Source: Clostridia bacterium
GTDB taxonomy: Bacteria; Bacillota_A; Clostridia; Christensenellales; CAG-138
Direction: 5' to 3'
Assembly: GCA_017553815.1 (NCBI GenBank)
Contig: JAFZJT010000042.1
Location: 1 to 5,403 of the forward strand
Length of the DNA: 5,403 nucleotides
In this document: positions 1-5,403 of the stretch, piece after piece
Layout of the letters: every line of letters starts with the position of its first letter
Position numbering within the stretch: the stretch's first letter is position 1
The notes under the pieces: generated by a model
What the model was told of the DNA's origin: nothing
Databases searched by the model: none
What the model saw: only the letters and a program-made list of their open reading frames with translations
Program-made: the position numbers and the translations under genes

Positions 1-432
1 ACAGATCTCCTTAAGGAGTAAGTAAATATTGTCAAATAACGAACTCTGATAGAAAAACGAGGCGTACTCAGCATACCCAAACGGCATTCTTCTTACGGAT
101 TCCAATCTTTCGTCAGCAAAAGCGGGCAAAATGCTTTCTTTAATTGTTTTAATATCCGCTTCTGTTATCGGTTCTATTGTAAAAACGGAAAATCCATCAA
201 TAAAGGCAAAGTATCTATCGGTAAAATCTCTATGTTTGCCGCGTAAAACCATCCAAATATTTGGATCATCAATCATAGATTGAGCGGCTGCTTCAAGTTC
301 GGAACGATGAGAGTTATAACATTCCGCGGCTATTTCCGACGAATACAGCCCTCTTTTATTGCATCCACAGCCGACAATAAGCAAAGCGCTCATTATCACA
401 ACCACAGCAATAACTTTTAACCTCTTTATCAT
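1..432 (-). CDS. Putative lipoprotein, N-terminal 144 residues (3' end beyond window)
   Basis: The reading frame is open from the ATG at 432 down to base 1, with no stop, so the C-terminus lies outside the window. The protein starts MIKRLKV, has a hydrophobic stretch at about residues 5-20 and a lipobox ending IVGC with the lipidated Cys at residue 22, so it should be exported and anchored on the outer face of the membrane. After the anchor comes a mixed polar segment with no motif I recognise; it includes DDPNIWMVLRGKHRDFTDRYF at about residues 54-74. The start is supported by GGAGGTG 10 bases upstream. It is the last gene of the minus-strand row and is separated from the 257-residue gene by about 100 bases holding a palindrome. 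An accessory or immunity role is inferred only from its position after an Rhs tip. The reading frame and signal peptide are secure; the function is unknown. Confidence 0.8.
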   Translation of the reverse strand, partial: MIKRLKVIAVVVIMSALLIVGCGCNKRGLYSSEIAAECYNSHRSELEAAAQSMIDDPNIWMVLRGKHRDFTDRYFAFIDGFSVFTIEPITEADIKTIKESILPAFADERLESVRRMPFGYAEYASFFYQSSLFDNIYLLLKEIC

Positions 433-442
433 AAGAAATTGC

Positions 443-449
443 ACCTCCA
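443..449 (-). promoter_or_regulatory. Ribosome binding site for the partial lipoprotein gene
   Basis: GGAGGTG on the minus strand, 10 bases before the ATG at 432. It fixes the start of the lipoprotein frame, which has no stop inside the window. Confidence 0.7.
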
Positions 450-476
450 TATAATTCGGATCGTATCAGAACGGCA

Positions 477-518
477 GGGGCAGGCGCCATATGCTTTTGG
501 TTGACGGGTGGCGTCCCC
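477..518. repeat. G4/C4-capped interrupted palindrome, REP-like
   Basis: GGGG at 477-480 pairs with CCCC at 515-518, and CGCCA at 485-489 pairs with TGGCG at 509-513. The two blocks are separated by an asymmetric internal loop (CAGG on one side, T on the other), and the apical loop is about 19 bases. The arms read like degenerate forms of the GGGGACAGGCACC / GGTGCCTGTCCCC palindromes found scattered in Bacillota genomes, often next to REP-associated Y1 (IS200-like) transposases. There is no T-tract on either side, so a simple intrinsic terminator is unlikely. It fills most of the 98-base gap between the 257-residue gene and the partial lipoprotein. The pairing is seen directly; the family is inference from memory. 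Confidence 0.5.
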
Positions 519-530
519 ATAATCATCGCT

Positions 531-1304
531 TTACTGTTTAATTTTAACTTTTATCCATTCCCGTGCAGCTTGTTCGTTTGATTCGACCACAATCTGCATT
601 TTCTCTATATCATTATTGACTATAAGCCAATACCACACAAATGAGTAATTGAGTTTTCCTACCTGCCATGCCGGCTTTGCCAGCAACTCAACAGAATCAA
701 CGTCCAATTCATTGTCCTTCAGTTTTAACTCAACACAATTCTTCAAATAGGGCAATGCTTTTTCAGGGCATCCAAGTTTCATAAAAGCCGGCGCATGATC
801 CGGCCAGTAGAACTTTGGACGGCTGTCATTTATCTGCTTTGCCAAGTAGCTTCCGATACTGTCTAACGCGCTTTGTAAATCATGTACCACTGAAATATGC
901 GGCTTTATCACATCATAATAAAACCCGCTCCAGAACTCGAAAAGCAAAGCGTATCCATTGGGATCATTCAATGTTCGAACAGTATGATCGGGAGACCAAC
1001 GAAAGCGTGGATCATCGGAATGCGGCAAACCGTATTTTTCGATATAATACTGCTTGTGATCTTTCCAATATTTTAAATCCCCCTGCAAATAGCTTATATT
1101 CAGCTTTAGGTTTTCAAAGCACGAAAATGGCAAAATGCCGAATGTAATGTCAAACGACCGATAAGGCAGCTTCCTTAATTCAACAGAAAGTATCACATCC
1201 TGTTCTATTTTATACCACGCAGTACCGATTCTGGTGTACCCTGCTTTGTTAAGATCTTCGTCTAAAACAGCGATTGCAAACGAATTCAATGTGTTTTTCA
1301 ACAT
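531..1304 (-). CDS. Hypothetical soluble protein, possibly DUF4304-like; immunity candidate
   Basis: A 257-residue protein with no signal peptide or membrane segment, so probably cytosolic. The ATG at 1304 is supported by TAAGGAG at 1314-1320, 9 bases upstream. The N-terminal 60 residues (amphipathic helix, then AGYTRIGTAWYKIEQDVI and ...YRSFDITFGILP) resemble the opening of DUF4304-type proteins, where a helix leads into a beta-sheet with a GF/GY..x..wyk pattern; this is a weak similarity from memory. The middle is rich in aromatic residues (FRWSPDH, LFEFWSGFYYDVI), and the C-terminal part has an ALPYLKNCVELK helix and an acidic-basic helical end. It lies 64 bases after the zincin gene and was probably cotranscribed with it. 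Small cytosolic proteins with this shape are common partners of Rhs tips, so immunity is a reasonable guess, but nothing in the protein proves it. Confidence 0.8.
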   Translation of the reverse strand: MLKNTLNSFAIAVLDEDLNKAGYTRIGTAWYKIEQDVILSVELRKLPYRSFDITFGILPFSCFENLKLNISYLQGDLKYWKDHKQYYIEKYGLPHSDDPRFRWSPDHTVRTLNDPNGYALLFEFWSGFYYDVIKPHISVVHDLQSALDSIGSYLAKQINDSRPKFYWPDHAPAFMKLGCPEKALPYLKNCVELKLKDNELDVDSVELLAKPAWQVGKLNYSFVWYWLIVNNDIEKMQIVVESNEQAAREWIKVKIKQ

Positions 1305-1368
1305 AAAATGCTTCTCCTTAATGAATCATATGAATATGTTAGCGCTTTAGTCTTTCGGTTTGCTGCAA

Positions 1369-2163
1369 TCATTCTTCGAAATGACGAATGCGTCCAAATT
1401 GACAATTAGCGAGATTAAGCGGCTTGCCCCACATATTCTCTGTTTTCAACTTGCTTATTTCTTCATAGCTAATTCCCTCTGTCTTCGCAAATAGTTTATA
1501 ACTGATTTCCGGATAGTAATACACGTTGCCGTTTTCTGACCATTGACTGATAGCAATAGCCGTAAAGTCTTCGGCATCATAAGCCTTCGGGATGAATCTG
1601 CATTCAAAAAGTGTACGCCCTTGTACATCCCTGCTTATAGGCTTGATCTGGCAATAAGCATCCTGGCAATCAGGTATAGTCCATGTGATTTGAGAATACA
1701 AATCGGCATATCGTCCCATCATATATTCCCAAAGAATCCGTCTGGCATAATTCGTTGCTTGACGCTCTCGCCCACGAATTGTCATGTTCGTGTGTGATAA
1801 CCATTGGAAATAATGCGTTAACTCGTGTGTTAAGTCAAACAACACATTTGCGATTATTATGTTCTTTGCCGTGCATTCAGAACTCAACGTCCCATCCGCG
1901 ATTTTAATGTATGGTTCCACGTCATAATCGTAAGGTTCAAAGAAAATCGCGCTTGCGCGTTCGCCGTCCACTGTGACTAAAGCGGTTTTATGATGCAAAT
2001 AAACTGGAACGCGAATTGGAAAAGCATACTGTGTTCTCAACCACTTTGCATACAGCACAACTTCATTTCGTATACATTTATTGACATCTTGATGCGACTT
2101 TATGCGCATTCCGGACCTATCAAATCTATAGTTGATACTCTCGTTTTTCTCTATCCAAATCAT
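1369..2163 (-). CDS. Putative zinc metallopeptidase (HELTH zincin) coupled to an Rhs tip
   Basis: A 264-residue protein with no signal peptide. HELTH at residues 113-117 is the HExxH zinc motif: His113 and His117 would bind zinc and Glu114 would be catalytic. Glu133, 16 residues later in the ERQA...YARRI helix, fits a gluzincin third ligand. The motif sits in a helix (ANVLFDLTHELTHYFQWLSH), as expected for this fold. An upstream block (YAKWLRTQYAFPIRVPVYL, then FFEPYDYDVEPYIKIADG) is one I associate with a family of uncharacterised Bacillota HExxH proteins. The ATG at 2163 lies only 6 bases after the stop of the orphan Rhs tip. The ribosome binding site is poor (TTAGGT), which points to translation coupled to the tip. 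It could be an immunity protein that cleaves or binds the toxin, a processing protease, or a second effector. The substrate is unknown. Confidence 0.82.
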   Translation of the reverse strand: MIWIEKNESINYRFDRSGMRIKSHQDVNKCIRNEVVLYAKWLRTQYAFPIRVPVYLHHKTALVTVDGERASAIFFEPYDYDVEPYIKIADGTLSSECTAKNIIIANVLFDLTHELTHYFQWLSHTNMTIRGRERQATNYARRILWEYMMGRYADLYSQITWTIPDCQDAYCQIKPISRDVQGRTLFECRFIPKAYDAEDFTAIAISQWSENGNVYYYPEISYKLFAKTEGISYEEISKLKTENMWGKPLNLANCQFGRIRHFEE

Positions 2164-2169
2164 ATTCGT

Positions 2170-3048
2170 TTACCTAATCGAATCCAGATCAAATATGAAA
2201 CCAGAATACTTTCTATGATCACGTCCGGGAGTATGATGTTTTGGTGGTTTAGGAGTGGGTTTTCTGGGAGTCCACTTAGGGCTCTTTCTAGCTTTATTTT
2301 TCAATTCCCGTCCTTGCTTCTTCTGCCCCGGTCGTGCATTTGGATCTGGGTCTGGATTCTTAGTTTTCGATAGTACAATACTATCCCATATCGTTTGAAC
2401 GGTTTCAACGCTTTCAACAACTACAGTTTGAAGTGCATCCAGTAATCTACAAACCAATGATTGCTCTTGATTTATGCACAAGTCAATTATCATACATGCT
2501 GCAACAGCCATAGCAAATATGCTAGCAAAGGTTATCGTAACTCCGCCAATTGCTATTGTTAAGCCCATTGTTCCGCCAGAGTCAACAAGTGTATGCGGAT
2601 TGTTCAAACAATACGCATATGAATTGTGACCAAGAACACCCTGTCCTGTTGAGAGGTAAATGTCGCTTGAAATGAATCTGCCGAGGGAGGGGTTGTAGTA
2701 GCGGCTTTGCAGATAATACAGGTTGGTGTCGGAATCATAGACGTATCCCCTGTAGCGGAACGGCTGATTCTCGCCCAATGTACTTTCCAAGGTGCCTGTG
2801 ACAGCGAGGACTTTGCCCCAACTGTCATAGGTGTATTCTACCACGGTGTTGCCGCTTCCGTCAATAAGTTTTACTATATCGCCCTGCGCGTTGCGGATAT
2901 AGTAGTATGTGGTGTATGTACTGCCGCCGTTTTCGGAGTAGTCCACGGCAACAACCTTCCCTTGTGCATCATAGCTGAAACGCCATTTTTCATTGAGGAT
3001 CGCAAGATTTAGGCGGATTGCGTATAATACATTGCCGCAACCCGCCAT
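2170..3048 (-). CDS. 5'-truncated Rhs core with orphan C-terminal toxin tip
   Basis: A 292-residue frame. Residues 21-90 are one worn YD-type repeat region (RFSYDAQGKV, YYYIRNAQGDIVKLIDGSG, EYTYDSWGK). Residues 97-151 are the Rhs-associated core (FRYRGYVYD through AYCLNNP), which in full-length proteins marks where conserved shell gives way to variable toxin. The tip follows VDSGG. It has a hydrophobic stretch at about 161-193, perhaps one or two membrane helices, then a long helix, then from about 229 a strongly basic, proline-rich end (RPGQKKQGREL, KPTPKPPK, HHTPGRDHRKY). The basic end with its His/Asp/Arg cluster suggests a nucleic-acid-targeting toxin, but I cannot name the family. Residues 1-20 are not Rhs-like, there is no ribosome binding site before the ATG at 3048, and an in-frame TGA lies at 3052-3054. 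A full Rhs protein is usually well over 1000 residues, so this is probably a displaced tip cassette, possibly silent. Confidence 0.8.
   Translation of the reverse strand: MAGCGNVLYAIRLNLAILNEKWRFSYDAQGKVVAVDYSENGGSTYTTYYYIRNAQGDIVKLIDGSGNTVVEYTYDSWGKVLAVTGTLESTLGENQPFRYRGYVYDSDTNLYYLQSRYYNPSLGRFISSDIYLSTGQGVLGHNSYAYCLNNPHTLVDSGGTMGLTIAIGGVTITFASIFAMAVAACMIIDLCINQEQSLVCRLLDALQTVVVESVETVQTIWDSIVLSKTKNPDPDPNARPGQKKQGRELKNKARKSPKWTPRKPTPKPPKHHTPGRDHRKYSGFIFDLDSIR
2596..2764. repeat. Rhs core direct repeat, copy A (orphan tip)
   Basis: This segment aligns without gaps to 5235-5403, at an offset of 2639 bases. By hand count the two copies differ at about 38 of 165 bases (roughly 77% identity), yet their 56 core residues differ at only four positions. 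The longest run shared exactly is 19 bases (2713-2731), with an 18-base run at 2747-2764. Copy A may extend further into 2765-3000, but copy B is cut by the window edge. Confidence 0.85.
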
Positions 3049-3112
3049 TGGTCAAGTCTGTTGTATGTGCGATATGTTGCAGTATGTTCAAGAGCAGCAG
3101 ACCGCGTCTTGC
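3049..3112 (-). other. Junction between the membrane protein gene and the orphan Rhs fragment
   Basis: This 64-base gap holds no ribosome binding site, no convincing promoter and no T-tract terminator. An in-frame TGA at 3052-3054 closes the Rhs frame upstream, and recognisable Rhs coding sequence begins only near base 2990. The left end of the cassette is therefore somewhere in about 2990-3112. The minus strand carries three loose ACATA-containing units (ACATACTGCA, ACATATCGC, ACATACAAC), too degenerate to assign a role. I read this stretch as the scar where the core fragment was joined to the previous immunity genes. Confidence 0.5.
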
Positions 3113-3697
3113 TTAGTTCGCAACTTCAGTTTTCCGCATTTTCTTTATAATACTCTCTGCGAATTCAGAAGCTTCAGTTTTAACCAAGCTGTTTCTCTTA
3201 TTGTCGTTTGAAGATAAATCTTCAATTTCGACAATAAACCTTGAATGCTTAAGATACGTTAATCGGTACGTGTGGTCATTATAGTACATCGGCATGCCTA
3301 ACAGGCGAACATCATGCCTCACGTGGAAGCAATTTGTAAGCGGAAGCATACGTTTTACGGGTTTGCTTTCCTTTCCACACCTGTATACATCTGCAAAAAG
3401 GCAGTTTTTTGTTCCCTGGTAACCATCGATGTGTACGCCAAACACATTAACACTTGTAGTGATGGTTTCCGGTTTTATTAAATCAGCAACAGCTAATACG
3501 CCCTTCCATATCCACCCAGCTGCATAGATGAGCGTAGGTATAATCATAATTGAGCAAACTATCAATAAAGAATACGCATACGCAAAATCTAATGATTTAA
3601 GCAGAAACCAAGCAAGGACAAAGACAACTGATACAGAGAATAAAACCGCAGAGTGCCTTATCTGCCGAATTAATGCTTGCCGCCACTTCTCATCCAT
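3113..3697 (-). CDS. Two-helix membrane protein with soluble C-terminal domain; immunity candidate
   Basis: A 194-residue protein. The N-terminus is basic and amphipathic (MDEKWRQALIRQIRHS), followed by two hydrophobic helices at about residues 15-34 and 38-62. The remaining 130 residues are soluble and look beta-rich (TTSVNVFGVHIDGYQG, HTYRLTYLKHSRFIVEIEDL), ending in a charged helix. The positive-inside rule would place both ends in the cytosol. The ATG at 3697 has TAAGGAG at 3706-3712, 8 bases upstream, and the gene starts 22 bases after the lipoprotein stop, so the two are probably one transcript. I do not recognise the family. Membrane-anchored proteins of this size directly after an Rhs tip are often immunity proteins; here it shares that position with the lipoprotein, so either or both could protect against the JAMM-type tip. 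Confidence 0.83.
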   Translation of the reverse strand: MDEKWRQALIRQIRHSAVLFSVSVVFVLAWFLLKSLDFAYAYSLLIVCSIMIIPTLIYAAGWIWKGVLAVADLIKPETITTSVNVFGVHIDGYQGTKNCLFADVYRCGKESKPVKRMLPLTNCFHVRHDVRLLGMPMYYNDHTYRLTYLKHSRFIVEIEDLSSNDNKRNSLVKTEASEFAESIIKKMRKTEVAN

Positions 3698-3719
3698 ATA
3701 TTTTTCTCCTTATTCCGGT

Positions 3720-4640
3720 CTATTCGGTCTTATACCACGACCATCCGGCGGTAGCATTCTCGAAAATCTCGTCAAAAGACACCCCAAAATCAAATGCCAC
3801 CAAACTGTTTTTGGCTATGCAATATACATACGACGAGTTCTCATCCCACAAAACAGTCATTGTATATCTAAGACCGGGGATCCTTTTACATTCAAAAGTC
3901 ATATAGATCCGACCGTACCCTTTGTCATACAGTATCTCAGGCCTTACGGTTTGTGTCCCTTCACCTTTGGTATGGGCTGACAAAACAGCCTCATACGCAG
4001 CCGCTCGATCAAATCCATCGGTATCCAAAATAACAAGATTAAAATCGTCTATCCGGTATTCGTTTGGATTGGAAAGCGGCGAAGATGTTTTAATCAAAAG
4101 TATCTCTTTATCCTCTGTCGGCTTGTATATAAATGCTTCCGATGATGCAGCATTTATGCCTTGGTACATATTTTGATACAACTTGCCTCCGGAATCGGTC
4201 TCTGCATATTCGAAAAAGAAACGCCTGTCAAACGACCAATCGTAGCCTGCATAAAATGGTGTAGTGCTGTGATCCTGGCTTTCTATCGCCAAGTATTTTT
4301 CACCATTAAGCAGATAATATGTTTTATTACCTTCATTTTCGCGCTTTATTTGAATAGTCCCGTCATAGACTTCCAAGTCATAACCGAACTCGCCAATATC
4401 CGAATCGTATCTTTGACGCCTTATATAAAACTCCGTGGTTTCTTCACTTCTCCAAGTAGTATCTTTGTAGCAAAACTTGTAATAACCATACAGCGGCGTG
4501 ATGAGCATCAAAACATTTGGCTTAACTGCTGCTTTCTGTTCGTTGCCCTGTCCCTGTTCGTTAGGGTTTTGGGTTTGTCGGCAAGCAACAAGAGAGAAAG
4601 CAATTAGAATGCTCAGCAATATCGAAAACAGCCTTTTCAT
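3720..4640 (-). CDS. Putative lipoprotein directly downstream of the Rhs toxin tip
   Basis: A 306-residue protein with a clear lipoprotein signal: MKRLFS, a hydrophobic core at residues 4-18 and a lipobox LVAC with Cys20. A Gln/Asn/Glu-rich linker (QTQNPNEQGQGNEQ) follows, as is usual for a tether holding a domain off the membrane. The rest is rich in Tyr, Phe and charged residues, with short alternating strands (TTEFYIRRQRYDSD, RRFFFEYAETD, YGRIYMTFECKRI), suggesting a beta-rich extracytoplasmic domain; no catalytic motif is visible. The ATG at 4640 is supported by AGGAGG at 4646-4651, and the gene begins 33 bases after the stop of the Rhs gene. Its position makes it the first immunity candidate for tip 1, which would mean interception outside the membrane. 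It could also be a surface accessory protein. Family unknown. Confidence 0.85.
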   Translation of the reverse strand: MKRLFSILLSILIAFSLVACRQTQNPNEQGQGNEQKAAVKPNVLMLITPLYGYYKFCYKDTTWRSEETTEFYIRRQRYDSDIGEFGYDLEVYDGTIQIKRENEGNKTYYLLNGEKYLAIESQDHSTTPFYAGYDWSFDRRFFFEYAETDSGGKLYQNMYQGINAASSEAFIYKPTEDKEILLIKTSSPLSNPNEYRIDDFNLVILDTDGFDRAAAYEAVLSAHTKGEGTQTVRPEILYDKGYGRIYMTFECKRIPGLRYTMTVLWDENSSYVYCIAKNSLVAFDFGVSFDEIFENATAGWSWYKTE

Positions 4641-4673
4641 ATATTCCTCCTCATTTATTTAACTGGGTTGATG

Positions 4674-5403
4674 TCAATTTATCATATCGACAAAATGCGG
4701 ATTTGTATATCTCCCTCCGCCTGTATGGCAGTTAACCAAATTAGTTGCCTTCGGCAAGTTAATTCCATTAACTGTTTCGATCCTATATGGCCGCAATATC
4801 TTCATTTTCTTTTCCAGATTTGTGTAAGCGCACTTGTACTTAAGCATTTTCCCTGTTGGAAGTGCTAAATAATCATCAAGTCCCAAATCGTCAGCAGTAT
4901 CCATATCTTCATCCGAAAACATACTGTATTGATGTCCGAGGCAATATGTATGTGAATGTATAGTCGCAATTGCAGTCGAGCTTTCACAGTAAGATTTTGG
5001 CAGGCCAACGCACGAATGCTCACCCACGATTATAGGACTAAGATAATATCTTGCATCAACCTTGTATATAACACGTGCATGTTCAACGCTTCTTTCGTTT
5101 GTTAAAATGTTTAGCGTTATTCCTGCCACTAACAACGCCTCTTTCAATGTTGAATAACCTTCCGACCTGTATGTTTGATCAGAATATTCAACAGTAAACA
5201 CGGGTTTTAAACCATCGGTATCCACCATATTTACCGGATTATTAAGGCAATACGCATAGGAGTTATGCCCCAACACGCCTTGTCCGGTGGAGAGGTATAC
5301 ATCCGAAGATATGAATCTGCCAATGGCGGGGTTATAATACCTTGATTGCAAATAATACAGGTTGGTGTCGTTATCGTAGACGTAGCCCCTGTAGCGGAAC
5401 GGC
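4674..5403 (-). CDS. Rhs protein C-terminus with JAMM/DUF4329-like toxin tip (5' end beyond window)
   Basis: The frame is open from 5402 to the TGA at 4674-4676 and encodes the last 242 residues of a longer protein; there is no real start in the window. Residues 2-56 are the Rhs core (FRYRGYVYDNDTNLYYLQS through AYCLNNP), and VDTDGL at 60-65 marks the change to the tip. The tip has HSH at 149-151 followed by SDED at 163-166, the H-x-H...S-x-x-D pattern of JAMM/JAB metalloproteases: His149, His151 and Asp166 would bind zinc. The catalytic Glu could be Glu128 or one of Glu103/Glu107. The surrounding pattern (YKVDARYYLSPIIVGEH, AIATIHSHT, MFSDEDMDTAD, LGLDDYLALPTGKMLKY) matches what I recall of DUF4329, a domain found at Rhs C-termini. 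A peptidase or isopeptidase activity is inferred. The next two genes are the likely immunity genes. Confidence 0.88.
   Translation of the reverse strand, partial: PFRYRGYVYDNDTNLYYLQSRYYNPAIGRFISSDVYLSTGQGVLGHNSYAYCLNNPVNMVDTDGLKPVFTVEYSDQTYRSEGYSTLKEALLVAGITLNILTNERSVEHARVIYKVDARYYLSPIIVGEHSCVGLPKSYCESSTAIATIHSHTYCLGHQYSMFSDEDMDTADDLGLDDYLALPTGKMLKYKCAYTNLEKKMKILRPYRIETVNGINLPKATNLVNCHTGGGRYTNPHFVDMIN
5235..5403. repeat. Rhs core direct repeat, copy B (edge of window)
   Basis: The partner of 2596-2764 in the same orientation, lying in the Rhs gene that runs off the window. The match still holds at the last base, so the repeat is longer than can be seen here. Confidence 0.85.

Noticed and set aside
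815..1147. Plus-strand open frame of 110 codons inside the 257-residue gene
   Set aside because: It lies fully opposite a gene with a good ribosome binding site, has no start signal of its own, and its product is low in recognisable structure.
1305..1368. Possible promoter (TATGAT with an upstream TTGCAG) before the 257-residue gene
   Set aside because: The spacing between the two hexamers is about 30 bases, far from the usual 17, so I see only a ribosome binding site here.
3097..3112. Small hairpin (GCAAGAC / GTCTGC) just after the membrane protein stop, as a possible terminator
   Set aside because: The stem is only six pairs with a bulge and no T-tract follows it.
3528..3980. Plus-strand open frame of 150 codons across the lipoprotein/membrane protein boundary
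   Set aside because: It spans two well-supported minus-strand genes and their spacer; its protein has no domain or signal and looks like an antisense shadow.
4161..4607. Plus-strand frame with hydrophobic stretches, resembling a membrane protein
   Set aside because: The hydrophobicity is what the complement of the lipoprotein coding sequence would give; there is no ribosome binding site, and the minus-strand gene is clearly real.
5351..5403. A TTG at 5351 as the start of the upstream Rhs gene
   Set aside because: The frame stays open to the window edge and the residues before it (FRYRGYVYD.DTNLYY) are conserved Rhs core, so the codon is an internal Leu.

Overview
The window looks like the 3' end of an Rhs/YD-repeat polymorphic toxin locus from a low-to-mid GC Gram-positive bacterium, most likely an uncultured Clostridia-type Bacillota. 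The basis is the Rhs core wording (RYRGYVYD.DTNLYYLQSRYYNP and STGQGVLGHNSYAYCLNNP), strong AGGAGG-type ribosome binding sites, and short Gram-positive-style lipoprotein signal peptides. The organism call is inference. All seven genes lie on the minus strand, so the locus reads from high to low coordinates.

Reading in the direction of transcription: (1) 5403-4674 is the C-terminal end of an Rhs protein whose 5' part lies outside the window. Its core is followed by a toxin-like tip with a JAMM/JAB-type metal motif (HSH...SDED) that resembles DUF4329. (2) 4640-3720 is an unrecognised lipoprotein. (3) 3697-3113 is a protein with two membrane segments and a soluble C-terminal domain. These two are the natural immunity candidates for tip 1. 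(4) 3048-2170 is a second, 5'-truncated Rhs core with a different tip (hydrophobic hairpin, then a very basic proline-rich end with HHTPGRDHRKY). It has no ribosome binding site and an in-frame stop just upstream, so it looks like an orphan tip cassette. (5) 2163-1369 is a predicted zinc metallopeptidase (HELTH) starting 6 bases after that tip. (6) 1304-531 is a soluble protein that may be DUF4304-like. (7) 432-1 is the start of another lipoprotein that runs off the window.

Between genes 6 and 7 is a G4/C4-capped interrupted palindrome resembling the REP/IS200-associated palindromes of Bacillota. The Rhs core segment is present twice in direct orientation, 2639 bases apart (2596-2764 and 5235-5403), and is far better conserved as protein than as DNA.

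The layout matches the known model of Rhs tip displacement. A full-length rhs gene carries the current tip and its immunity genes, and an older or alternative tip with its own partner genes lies downstream, joined to a remnant of core. Recombination between the core copies would remove tip 1 with genes 2 and 3 and attach tip 2 to the full-length gene. Which downstream gene protects against which tip is not decided by the sequence.
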